Positions 1 to 10,366 of a stretch of 64,000 nucleotides of DNA are shown piece after piece. The stretch is from Protopterus annectens (Eukaryota > Chordata > Ceratodontiformes > Protopteridae). Within the stretch, counting starts at the first letter, position 1; each line of letters opens with the position of its first letter. The notes beneath the pieces are model-generated. The model searched no databases and had not been told where the DNA came from. It was given only the letters and a program-made list of their open reading frames with translations. Location: contig NC_056743.1 in assembly GCF_019279795.1 (NCBI RefSeq), forward strand, positions 633,003,735-633,067,734, in the 5' to 3' direction. A program made the position numbers and the translations under genes.

Positions 1-1238
1 ACTGCTGTCCCTCACCAACACACATACACATACATGTCAATTGGTGGTATCAGTGGCAGACTCAGGCATACCTAGTTCACACCCTGTGCATATGATGAAA
101 CTGTGCCACCTCCTGCAATCTCTAACATCAGTGCAGGAACAGGTTAACATGTTGCTGATGCACAGGGTGACTACATAGAAGTGTATTAATAGTATCATGT
201 TGGTAACAGTACAGTGTGCTGATATGATTGTGTGTATATCCCAGCATGCCTGATGCAGTAACTGTATGACTGTCCTGAATTGTTATCTACACCCATAGTA
301 AGTACCATAGTGTAACAGCTGCACATTTTTGCATACTGGTGGTAAGGATGTCAACAGATAGCCACATACATAGGTAGCACAGGGGAGAAGGTAATGCAAG
401 TAGTGATACGCAATGATGGACATGTACACTAATGGTGGCATGTTGCCCACAATGACTATGCAATGTGGATGTTTGCGCATGTTGATATGTTTTGCAGTAC
501 CAATTTAATTTAAATTAAATTAAAATTTAAATAATTTCAGTTTTACCATGGACACCTGAGCTGTGCATTCCTGGGTACATGTTTATAGTGCCTGCATATG
601 TGCACTGTTACCTACTGGAAGTGGTACCCCTTCTTTGTTGTACAATGGACTACTTCCAGCCCTGCTTACTGTAACTTTGTTTGCATGCATGTTTGCTTGA
701 GGTTCCCTGGAACACTGATTCCACCTGCAATGCAGATTTACAGAGCTTCTGTGGAGTCCTAGTGACATCTGCATAGCTTACTATATGTATGTCAATGTCT
801 CACTTGACAGAACGTCACTGTCTGTCCTGTTCGCATGTACGTTGCCTGTGACACATTGCATATGACTTACCTGGCATTTGCCCATGTGTGCAGACATAAA
901 TGCCAGCGCTATGAAATTAGAAGCAGTACACCCACACATACTCACCTCCAGTATGTTGTTCCCCATTGGCCCTATGTGTTGGTAATCACCATGGCAATCA
1001 CACTACTATGGTAGCATGTGCAAAGGTAACTTGTGAATCACCTCTATGGTCAAGTTGTGGAATATGTGAGTCATGTGGCAATGTCACAGCTGCCACATGT
1101 ATGCAGTCAACCCTCTCCCCTGGCCAGGAATGTACAGCACATGTGTGAGATGCAACCACATAGCCAATCTGGGGACTGAGCACTCTGAACCCAGTACTGG
1201 CATACCCTGTCAGGTGGCATGACATACTACAGTGACTA
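1..1238. repeat. Left part of duplicated unit, copy 1 (unassigned sequence)
   Basis: This stretch aligns almost continuously with about 26971-28193, with scattered substitutions and small indels; both copies share the opening run of CA-rich sequence and the CAATTGGTGGTATCAG motif near position 38. No convincing coding sequence is visible, and the small open frames are not shared in frame between the copies. In copy 2 the unit lies just downstream of a Harbinger Myb-like gene, so this may be interior sequence of a large DNA transposon. The unit probably extends left of the window. Confidence 0.7.
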
Positions 1239-1239
1239 C

Positions 1240-2520
1240 AATACCAGTCTGACATAGACCTACACTGACAGCAATCCAAACACATGAACACACTGGGGCA
1301 TACTTGGAGCCTCAGAATAGCATCCTGCCAGAGCATCACACACCTCTGCAGCTGGCACACAGGCATATGTTAAGTCAGAACAGAGCAAATGCCACACATG
1401 GCACACACATCCTGTGTGCCAAACACTCACAGCCTGTAGGGCTACACAACACACCTGCTACAGATGTGTCAGGTACCTCTCTTGGCTGGTGCAGTGGGGT
1501 CCCGCTCAACAGGCTCTACATGGTGAAGGTCACAGTGATATGCCCGTGGGGCACTATGGTCAACCACATAACACATGCATACAGGTCAGTCAGAGGCATG
1601 GACACATATGACTCAGTCATTGTCCATGCCACTATGGATGACCTGAGACATACCTCCATGGACTACATGATAGGGAACATAGAAGGGCTCTCTCAGCATG
1701 TGGCATGGGCTGGTATGAGCCTGACCTTGGTTGCCATCATACCCTCACCAGGTATGCTACCACAATATGTAGGAAGGGTGTTCTATGTCTACATTTTGCT
1801 CAATCTCCAATGTCATTCATAGGGTATCCAATGCCTGTTAGCATGTGCTTACATGCTAGGGAAGCCACAATGATTTGCGAGGGGCAGCTTGCACATGTCA
1901 CCCATGGGCCATTGTATATTGGCGAAGCCTCTTGATACACACATAGTGCCTTTTGATGCAGGGCTCAGATTACATAGCCACCTCTGGGGGTATCACACGG
2001 GATAGGACACTAACAGTAATGCTACACAACACCAGCAGTGTACACCGCAAGATGCATGCACTGGACACTGTCCTCAGCACTGTGAACTGCAATATCTCTG
2101 CAGTAACAGATTCCTGATTCACGGCTCACAGGTGCAACCCATCACTGCCAGGTTATACCTCATACCATGCCTGTCGTCCCCTACACATGCACCACACATG
2201 AACAGGGGGGAGGTATCTCAAGGCACCACAGATACTCACACCTCCAGGTTGTTGGCAAAGCACAAAGCATCAGGGCGTATCCATGTGCAGCTAACAGTGT
2301 GTTGGACTGCCTTCTGGTTCATAGCCTGGCACACACAACCCTCCCATACACTGGAAACCCACCTGTCCTCCCTGACAACACTGGGAATATGACGGTCTCT
2401 ACATATGTCTTTATATGGCTGGACTGCATCCAGCCGAACATTGTGTGTGAGCATTACTGTAGCTACAACACACTAGCTGAAAGGTTCCTAGCATGTAGTC
2501 ACTGAATTGCAGTGGAACAA
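1240..2520 (+). pseudogene. Decayed CR1 LINE: ORF1 esterase remnant and endonuclease remnant, copy 1
   Basis: The translation at 1530-1900 keeps the pattern of the SGNH-type esterase found in CR1 ORF1. Fragments such as DTYDSVIVHATMDDLRHTS correspond to the family's conserved VIHVGTNDLRHTS block, with the G and N of GTND lost. From 2040 to 2510 the DNA aligns with the CR1 endonuclease at 4560-5040, including CNISAVTDS where the intact motif reads CAVTETW. Stops and frameshifts are frequent, so no product is expected. Copy 2 lies at 30229-31520. Confidence 0.7.
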
Positions 2521-2919
2521 CATGTTACCACTCCCACAACAAGTGGGAACATGCAGCACCTGTTCATCGACTACATGTAGACTATATGGCCCAGACCAGA
2601 TGTGTATCCCCCGCTGTTAGGATGATACCATATACAACTCACACTGTATATACACATACCGCATGCAGCCCCTGCACAGTAAGACACAGTCATAATGTTA
2701 TGCAGTGCAAATACCATTTATTCACTTGAGGCACGTGTCAGACATGGGAACTATTGAAGGTCACAGGTATATATGTGTATGTGGCACACACATACATCAT
2801 GTGTGCATTGCCATTGCTGGTTTAAACAATGTCATGCATTATGAACAACAACCCACACATGAGCATTTTGTGTGACACAAACACACGTGGCAGTTGTGGG
2901 TTTCCAAAACATACCTAAC
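2521..2919. other. Spacer of the duplicated unit, nothing recognised
   Basis: This sequence is shared with about 31521-31915 and separates the decayed CR1 from the tandem array. It is rich in CA/TG dinucleotides. I see no gene, RNA or terminal repeat in it. Confidence 0.5.
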
Positions 2920-4240
2920 TGTGCTCTGACAGTAGTAAGAGACCCAGTAGCGGAGCGCACTATTTACATTACTGGGCGATTTGACCTGTTTGGCTGTACT
3001 TATAGTGTGGTGATATCACCTGTGTTTACTGGGGGAATATACAGCATCTTGAGAGAGATGCATTAGCAGAGCGCGCTATTCGAATTACTGGGAGGTTCCT
3101 CTTCTCCGGCTGTACTTATAGGGTGCTGACATCATCAGTGTTTGGAAAGGATAATGTGCATCATGTAGTGTGTTCTCCTAATTGCCAAAAAGCACATTTC
3201 TTTCCTACAAAATTGCACACACACAAACTCCCCTCATCTAAACACACACACTTACCATTTACAGGATTCAAACCCCCTACCTAACTATATTACAACACTT
3301 GAGAAAGACGCATTAGTGGAGCACGCTATTCAAATTACTAGGAGGCTCTTTCTCTCCGGCTGTACTTATAGGGTGCTGACATCATCATTGTTTGGAAAGG
3401 GTGATGTGCATCATGTAGTGTGTTCTCCTAATTGCCAAAAAGCACATTTTTTTCATACAGAATTGCACACACACAAACTCCCCTCATCCAAATGCACACA
3501 CTTGCCATTTGTAGGATTCAAACCCCTATCTGACTATGTTATGACACTTAAGAGATATGCATTAACAGAGTGCGTTATTTGAAATACTGGCAGGTTTCCC
3601 TTCTCCGGCTGTACTTATAGGGTGCTGACATCATCAGTGTTTGGAAAGGGTAATGTGCATCATGTAGTGTGTTCTCCTAATTGCCAAAAAGGCACATATC
3701 TTTCATACAGAATTGCACACACACAAACTCCCCTCATCCAAACGCACACTTGCCATTTGCAGGATTCAAGCCCCTACCTAACTATATTATGACACTTGAG
3801 AGAGATGCATTAGCAGTGCATGCTATTTGCATTACTGGGAGATCTGTCCTCTTCTGCTGTACTTAAAGGATGCTGACATCATCTCTGTTTACAGATTGCA
3901 ATATGCAGCAGCTGGTGTGTTGTACTGGTTGGCAAAAGGGACAGTTCTCTCACACTTGTAATTGCACACACATTACTACCCCCCCACACACACACTTGCC
4001 ATTTGCAGGATTCAAAGCCCTACCTAGCTATGTTATAACACTAGTACAAGATGCAGTAGCAGAGCACGCTATTTGCATTACTGGTAGAGCTGCCCTCTTC
4101 TGCTGTACTTATAGGGTGCTGACATCATCTGTGTTTAGAGGGGGAATATGCAGAAACTGGTGTGTTGTAGTAGTTCCCAACAGGGACAGTTCTCTCACAT
4201 GTGTAATTGCACACACCATGCAGGTATCTGTTGCTCTGAA
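2920..4240. repeat. Tandem array of ~245-bp units, copy 1 (about 5-6 units)
   Basis: Units recur with a period of about 240-250 bp near 3051, 3298, 3547, 3795 and 4041. Each contains a block like GCATTAGCAGAGCGCGCTAT, then TACTTATAGGGTGCTGACATC, then a CACACACA stretch, then GCAGGATTCAAACCCCTACC. The first unit is partial. On the minus strand each unit carries a B-box-like GGTTTGAATCC with an A-box-like TAGCGCGCTCTGC about 40 nt upstream, so the unit may derive from a tRNA-headed SINE. Open frames with recurring peptides such as CTYRVLTSS come from the repeat and are not judged to be genes. Confidence 0.8.
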
Positions 4241-4555
4241 AGTGTTTGTGGTACATTATTGCCATAGCTTTCCCTATCTCTATGAACAACTTGTGTACTG
4301 TGGCAGCTGTATGCATGTGAGTGGGATCCAGTACTGTACTTATGTCTCTGTTGTCATTTCACTGTGTGCAGTGGACAGATATCTGTATTGTGGGATTTCC
4401 TGTATTAACACAAACACATGCCAGATATGTGTGTTCAACAGCTGAACTGTGAGATGGCCTATGTGTGTGAGCATGCCCAGTTCACAGTTGATATGGCTTC
4501 CTGACTGACACGTCTCATTTATCTAAGTGTGTGAGCATGCCCAGTGTGTACTTTC
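4241..4555. repeat. Right end of duplicated unit, copy 1
   Basis: This aligns with about 35640-35970 (shared landmarks: TTGCCATAGC, CTTATGTCTCTGT, GTGAGCATGCCCAG). The match ends at about 4555, where CR1 sequence begins, while copy 2 continues into different DNA. That marks the 5' truncation point of the CR1. Confidence 0.65.
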
Positions 4556-5066
4556 CAGAAGTCTTAACCTCAAGATGCACACACTCGAAGCTCTCCTCAG
4601 TATGGAGAACATCGATATCTGTGCAGTGACAGAAACCTGGTTCAAGGCTCCCTGCGCTACCAGGCTATACCTCATATCATGCTTTTCGACCCCAAAACCC
4701 GGGCCGAACCACAAAGGGAGGGGGTGTGTCCATATTCATGAAGGACACCCATACCTCCAGGTTAGTTGCAACACATGAAGCATCGGAGACCATACAGGTG
4801 CAACTAACCATAGGCAAAACTGCTATACAACTGGTACATGTTACAGACCACCCTCCCAATCTCAGGAACCCCATTCAGCCTTCCTGAAGGCACTGGAGGA
4901 TATAAATGTATCACCAAATACCATCATACTGGGAGATTTCAACTACCCTAACATAGATTGGGTGCATTATTCTAGCCCTAACACCCTGGCCCAGAGGTTC
5001 CCGGAATTCATACATTCAAATGCACTGGGACAGCTAGTCACATCTCCCACTAGGGGAGATAATATA
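4556..5066 (+). pseudogene. CR1-type LINE, endonuclease domain, left part
   Basis: The translation reads LEALLSMENIDICAVTETWF and later ILGDFNYPNIDW, the TETW and GDFN motifs of the apurinic-type endonuclease that nicks target DNA for CR1/L2-clade LINEs. The copy is truncated at its 5' end at about 4556. It carries frame breaks between 4750 and 4850. The reading frame stops at 5066 because a PLE is inserted; it resumes exactly at 13433 (TRGDN continued by ILDLIITN). The element therefore was in place before the PLE arrived. Confidence 0.85.
5050..5066. repeat. Target site duplication, left copy (PLE insertion 1)
   Basis: CTAGGGGAGATAATATA is present here and again, identical, at 13416-13432. 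The bases outside differ. Removing one copy plus the sequence between restores the CR1 endonuclease frame, so this is a true duplication of up to 17 bp. Confidence 0.93.
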
Positions 5067-5400
5067 AAACCAAAAGTGGGAAATGCAACCAAACTGAAAC
5101 TGAGTCAAAAGGCAACCACGAAATGAAACAATCGCCACCAGGAAGTCAGCCAAAGCTCTTTATTCTAAAACCAAGCAGACAAGGCTGTCACCAGCCACGA
5201 AAAAACAAGTAAACGTCTTAATCCTCTGATAACGGACAGTATGCATTTTCGTCAGATTCTCGACTTCTTCAGACAATCAGTACATTCAATTAACACAGTA
5301 TATATAACGTTGACCATCAATTAATTAATTGAAATTATTCTAAGATTTAAAGAGACACTTGAAATTAAAATTGAGAAAGTCATTTCAAAATACATTTAAA
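5067..5400 (-). repeat. PLE copy A terminal repeat (pLTR) plus read-through
   Basis: The reverse complement matches 8870-9193 and 13165-13415. It extends about 80 bp further than the right end of copy B, into sequence equivalent to the ORF1 leader ending at 9193. This suggests that the template continued into a following tandem unit. A hammerhead-like core lies at 5207-5278. Confidence 0.85.
5207..5278 (-). ncRNA. Candidate hammerhead ribozyme motif, copy A pLTR
   Basis: On the minus strand CTGAAGA (5266-5272) is followed by GTC...GAC closing a short stem II and then GAAA, the conserved core order of hammerhead ribozymes. Helix III pairs AATG with CGTT, followed by one C-A mismatch, and helix I is weaker than in copy B. 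PLE pLTRs are known to carry hammerhead motifs. One extra A sits between CTGAAGA and stem II, so activity is uncertain. Confidence 0.35.
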
Positions 5401-5830
5401 ATACTGCACATATGACTGTTTGTAGAATTCATAAAACATATGTATGTAACATTTAAAAAAAATAAAAATAAAAAATGTATATATAATTACATATTTCCAT
5501 TAAATGTTTCAAAAAGCATAAATTAATAATGTAATAATAATAATAAAGTGCTACTGCAAGGAAAACAATTCAATATTCACTTATTATGCTACCACTTGAG
5601 ATAAAAAACACAACCTTCTTAATATAAAACCTATGAGTTCTCATATGTGAAACTTAAAACCTATGAACTTCATAATGTTTTCATAAGAAAGACTTGTTAA
5701 AACTCATAAAATCCTATAAAATAACTTTAGATAAAACAAATAAATGAATAAATGAACATAGTGTGAGCGTGAATCAGGTGTAATGGAGCCCTCTTGTGGT
5801 TGTAAAAATTATTACTGCAAAACAATTATC
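5401..5830 (-). other. PLE copy A 3' untranslated region
   Basis: This AT-rich stretch is the reverse complement of 12725-13164, including the CCACAAGAGGGCTC segment just after the ORF2 stop. It holds no gene. Confidence 0.85.
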
Positions 5831-8241
5831 TTACAGTTTAGCAGCTCTTAACTTGAGTAAAGGTAGTATAGATATATTGTCATTAAGCCCAGGAAATGTA
5901 TCTGCATTTAGGGCCACTTGCCACCACAGCTCCCTATATTCAATTCTGGTCTCCCAAGGACCTCCTCTAACATCCTTTAAAATGCTTTCTATAACTAAGA
6001 ACTTGAATTTATAATCTTCACATACTTTGCTATGCTTATATAGGGCATTACTCTCCTTTTTAATAGATATTTCATAGGTATGTTCATAGATTCTTTTTCT
6101 TAAAGCTCTTTCAGATTTTCCTATATAGAAAGCCCCACATGTTTCACAAAATGCCAGGTATACTATCCCTTTGGTATCACAATTAAAGTATTCCTGACTA
6201 TTAATCATTTTGTTTCTACTAGCTATATAATAGCTGCCACTATTCATAACATAACAACATTGCCTACAATGCCCACACTTGTAAGTACCTTTTCTAACTG
6301 TTTTAGAAATGTTTTGAGATATATTGTTTTCAAGTATATTTCCCAAGTTCCTAGCATTTCTATAGGTCACTTTTCTTGGAATGTTACCAACCCCTTCTAT
6401 ATCAGTTAGGGATACAAATTTGTCCCATTCTCTAAAAAAGATTTTACTAATCCCAGCGTTAATCTTGTTGTATTCAAGTATTAAGGTCTGGGAAAAATCA
6501 CAGCCTTCATTAATATTTCTATCCCTTGAATCTATCACTCTATTAATTTTTGGGATGTTGTTGTTGCTGACGATACCTGTCTTATAGATAGGGGCAAATC
6601 TCTCTCTCCTTCCCTCTTCAACTTCTCTTCTTATTTGTTCTACAAATTAATTAGGGTATCCCCTCTCCTCAAACATTCTCTCTAAAAATTCACATTCCTT
6701 TTGAAAATCTAAATCCGAGCTGGTCATGCGACTACCCCTGACAAACTGTCCTTTGACAATACTTTTTGTACAATGTTTGGGGTGTGCACTCTCAAAATGT
6801 AGGAAGGAGTTACAATACGTGGACTTACGATGAACTCTAGTATTGTATTGCTTCTCTCCTTTATAAAACTCTACATCTAAATATATCAAACAACCTTCGG
6901 AAATATTGTGTGTGAATCTCAAAAAACTAGTGGTGTCATTGATGTAGGTTAAAAACTCATCTAGTCTATCCCTCCCTGCCGTCCAAAGTATTACTATGTC
7001 ATCCAAAAACCTCCTATATAACATCCAACAGTTCTTATATTGGGAATTAATGACATACTTCTCCTCCCAATGGGCTAAGATAAGATTAGCATAAGTGGGG
7101 GCACAAGCTGCCCCCATAGCAACTCCTTTTATCTGCTGAAAGAACTCTCCTTTAAAGTATATATAAAATTATTCTTCAGGACCAGGTCCAAAAGCCATAA
7201 ACTGGCTAGTTTATCATTCCTATTGATTTCTTCATGTCCAAAAACTATATCTTCCATAATAATTTTACCCTCTTCATATGGGATAGAAGAAAACAAGTCA
7301 ACAATGTCTATAGTGAGGAACAAGACATCCTTGTCCCAAACACATGAATTGAGATCTTTCAGCAAGTCCCAAGAGTCTTTCAAGATATTACGTCTCCCTG
7401 TCCATAAAGGTTTTAATTTAACATCAACATATTTTGCCAGTGTTTCAGTCTTAGACCCATCAGCAGAGACAATGGGACGCAAAGGGGGATCATCTTTGTT
7501 TTTGTGAATTTTCGGTATTCCGAAAATGGTGGGTATTTTGGGTTTGTCAACTTTCAGAAATTTATAACAAACAGGGCTTATTAGTCCCTCATTTAACATA
7601 TCATACAATGCTACATCAATCCTGCTGTAGGCTATGTTAATTTCATTTTTAGAAACTATGCTATATTTATCTTCGTCCCATAATAAATTATACATTTTAC
7701 TATCATAAACAATGTAATCCATGATGATAATGCCACCCCCTTTGTCTGGCTTCATTACTCTTACATTTCTGTTGTTCCTGATTTCATATAGCAATTCATT
7801 TTCTTTTGTGGTCATATTATAGAACCTTGTAACTCTATTATCATTATTTCTTACTTCACTTTCAATTACTTTCTCAAGGTTCTTGATCTGAGGGTGCAAA
7901 GGGGGGTTGTACACACTTTTCTTCCTTACTACTTCACTTTCATCCCTATTGATATTGGGCAATGTCACCTTAAGGTTCACTTTTCTCAGAAATAACTTGA
8001 TATCTAACAAGCTTCTAGCCACATCACCCTTATTGTCTGGAATTAATTTTAAACCCTTAGAAAATAGGTCAAAGTGTTCTTTCTCAATTTTAATACTACT
8101 AAAATTATATATGCTAAAATTATTCCAAGTGTGACAATGTTTGTCAGAAAGAATATCAGGTGAAAGAACTTGTGAAATATCTGGGAGGTCCAGTGAGGGC
8201 TTTATTGATATCTCCCCCTCCCCCTTCTTCCTCCCCTCCAC
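5831..8241 (-). pseudogene. PLE ORF2, reverse transcriptase plus GIY-YIG endonuclease (copy A, broken)
   Basis: The frame opens at 8241 with a PLE-type N-terminal region (FSKGLKLIPDN, MKPDKGGG), followed by the RT finger motif IFGIPKIHKN, motif A (LTIDIVDLF), motif B (GVAMGAACAPTYANL) and the FLDD active site (YRRFLDDIVILW). After a cysteine cluster (KCGHCRQCC) comes the endonuclease GIVYLAF...FYIGKSERALRKRIYEHT. Two defects are visible against copy B: an extra 2 bp at about 7155 shifts the frame just before motif B, and a nonsense change at 6647 (GYPN then stop) cuts the linker. The linker frame that is shifted in copy B is intact here. The enzyme would prime reverse transcription at a nick made by GIY-YIG. 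Confidence 0.9.
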
Positions 8242-8855
8242 TGAAAATTCTCATTCTGTAATCCTCGCTTATTGAGTAATCTTTCGGACCTACGTAGGGG
8301 TGGAAAATTTTCATCATATTCCTGTTCGTTTTCCCTAGATTGTTCATTCTCTACACCATACCTTTCCAGGTCAGGCTCCATAATATTAATTTCACTTTCA
8401 TCATTGTATCTACTCCCATAAAAATTGTTCAGTCACCGTGGTTTGGGGTAACTAATCTGCAATTTGTAGTCATTAATATCTCTTTCTAATTTTTTGACCT
8501 TCCTTTGAATCAGGTCATTACATTTTTGTTCAACATTTTTTCTAATGTCATAATACCTCTTTTTTTCTTCATTTATCCCAAAAACTAAATCATTTTTGAT
8601 GTACTGATCTAACATCTCTATGTCTTTCTCAATACTGTCCTGTATTTTTGTATTTTCTTTAATCATGACTCTAAGAACTTCCAATCCACATTTATTGAAA
8701 ATTTCTACTAAATCTTTATAATAACTAGTGCCATACACAACATTGTTAGGAAACTTGAACACCCTTAAACCTTTAAGTACAATTTCCTTAGCAACACATT
8801 CCTTTAAATATTCATTTTCAATAGATAAAGATCTATATTTATACATCAAATTATC
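8242..8855 (-). pseudogene. PLE ORF1, 5'-truncated (copy A)
   Basis: This matches residues from about 185 onward of the ORF1 in copy B. It includes the charged, probably coiled-coil region around EKDIEMLDQYIKND. A CCACGGTGA stretch gives an in-frame stop (SYPKPR then stop) where copy B reads KPWGLNN. The gene ends abruptly at the inverted junction near 8855. Confidence 0.85.
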
Positions 8856-8869
8856 TTGAAATGACTTTA

Positions 8870-9193
8870 TTTTGAAATGACTTTCTCAATTTTAATTTCA
8901 AGTGTCTCTTTAAATCTTAGAATAATTTCAATTTATTAACTGATGGTCAACTTTATATATACTGTGTTAATTGAATGTACTGATTGTCTGAAGAAGTCAA
9001 GAATCTGACGAAAATGCATACTGTCCGTTATCAGAGGATTAAGGCGTTTACATGTTTTTTCGTGGCTGGTGACAGCCTTGTCTGCTTGGTTTTAGAATAA
9101 AGAGCTTGGCTGACTTCCTGGTGGCGATTGTTTCATTTCGTGGTTGCCTTTTGACTCAGTTTCAGTTTGGTTGCATTTCCCACTTTTGGTTTT
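8870..9193 (+). repeat. PLE copy B upstream terminal repeat (pLTR)
   Basis: This matches the downstream pLTR at 13165-13415 and the reverse complement of 5067-5400. A short duplicated piece (GAAATGACTTTATTTTGAAATG) marks the junction with copy A. The repeat contains the hammerhead-like core and an AATAAAGAG run near 9090, and leads directly into ORF1. Confidence 0.85.
8981..9056 (+). ncRNA. Candidate hammerhead ribozyme motif, copy B upstream pLTR
   Basis: CTGAAGA occurs at 8988-8994, stem II GTC/GAC at 8996-8998 and 9007-9009, and GAAA at 9010-9013. Helix III can pair 9013-9017 (AATGC) with 9044-9048 (GCGTT), followed by T9049 as the cleavage-site base and ACA pairing with the TGT just before CTGAAGA. 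The layout is that of a type I hammerhead with a long loop III. Weak points are the extra A at 8995 and a helix I of only about 3 bp. Confidence 0.4.
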
Positions 9194-9217
9194 ATTGTGT
9201 TTTTGTTTGGGAGCGAG

Positions 9218-10366
9218 ATGGACGTATCGTCCGCCATGGAGAGTCGTGGTTCTGAGGAGGTGGGGCAAACGCGTAAGCTCATTGGGCAGCTTACGGAGTT
9301 GATCAACATTCTCACCCCTCTCAGCCAAGCTTTGCTCAGCAAGAGTGTTCACCAAACTTTGCCTCACAACCCTCGTAGTATCAGAAATGGTCGGGGAACA
9401 AATATGGAGCAAGGGGAGCTTATGGATCGACGAGAAGGGATCGGCGACCTTGATTCCAACACCTTCAACCCTTCTAATACACCGAGGCTTTTACATGGGA
9501 GTCCTACACAGGAACAGGATGCAGCAAATGATGGCATTGGTCTTAGAGAAGAAGCGGAAGCCACAGGTACTGTTTTGCGTGTTCCTTTTACACGCACACC
9601 AGCTATAGAAACACTTGAATGGCTACGTTTAAAACCGAATGTTGTGTTTGAAAGTACTGAAAACAACAGGCTTTATGTGCTTGATGGGACTTATAAGCAA
9701 AAGCTGGCACAATTAAGTAATTTGATGTATAAATATAGATCTTTATCTATTGAACATGAATATTTAAAGGAATGTGTTGCTAAGGAAATTGTACCTAAAG
9801 GTTTAAGGCTGTTCAAGTTTCCTAACAATGTTGTGTATGGCACTAGTTATTATAAAGATTTAGTAGACATTTTCAGTAAATGTGGATTGGAAGTTCTTAG
9901 AGTCATGATTAAAGAAAATATAAAAATACAGGACAGTATTGAGAAAGACATAGAGATGTTAGATCAGTACATCAAAAATGATTTAGTTTTTGGGATAAAT
10001 GAAGAGAAAAAGAGGTATTATGACATTAGAAAAAATGTTGAACAAAAATGTAATGACCTGATTCAAAGGAAGGTCAAAAAATTAGAAAGAGATATTAATG
10101 ACTACAAATTGCAGATTAGTTACCCCAAACCATGGGGACTGAACAATTTTTATGGGAGTAGATACAATGATGAAAGTGAAATGAATATTATGAAGCCTGA
10201 CCTGGAAAGGTATGGTGTAGAGAATGAACAATCTAGGGAAAACGAACAGGAATATGATGAAAATTTTCCACCCCTCGAGGGTCCGAAGATTACTCAATGT
10301 TTAGGATTACAGAATGAGAATTTTCAGTGGAGGGGAGGAAGAAGGGGGAGGGGGAGATATCAATAA
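9218..10366 (+). CDS. PLE ORF1 protein (copy B)
   Basis: A 382-residue frame starts at the ATG at 9218. An in-frame ATG at 9167 lies inside the terminal repeat and is less likely. The protein has a polar N-terminal third, a long charged helical section at about residues 210-310 (EEKKRYYDIRKNVEQKC, probably coiled coil), and an arginine/glycine-rich end (WRGGRRGRGRYQ) that could bind nucleic acid. It is intact in this copy. Its last 40 nt overlap the start of ORF2 in another frame, which suggests coupled expression or recoding. Upstream ORFs are known in some PLEs, but I do not recognise a named domain. Copy A holds only the C-terminal part. Confidence 0.8.
   Translation: MDVSSAMESRGSEEVGQTRKLIGQLTELINILTPLSQALLSKSVHQTLPHNPRSIRNGRGTNMEQGELMDRREGIGDLDSNTFNPSNTPRLLHGSPTQEQDAANDGIGLREEAEATGTVLRVPFTRTPAIETLEWLRLKPNVVFESTENNRLYVLDGTYKQKLAQLSNLMYKYRSLSIEHEYLKECVAKEIVPKGLRLFKFPNNVVYGTSYYKDLVDIFSKCGLEVLRVMIKENIKIQDSIEKDIEMLDQYIKNDLVFGINEEKKRYYDIRKNVEQKCNDLIQRKVKKLERDINDYKLQISYPKPWGLNNFYGSRYNDESEMNIMKPDLERYGVENEQSRENEQEYDENFPPLEGPKITQCLGLQNENFQWRGGRRGRGRYQ

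Noticed and set aside
2920-4240. CRISPR-like array
   Set aside because: Units are ~245 bp, whole-unit repeats without spacers, in a vertebrate genome.
5796-8134. Plus-strand ORFs within the PLE
   Set aside because: They are shadows of the minus-strand ORF2 of copy A.
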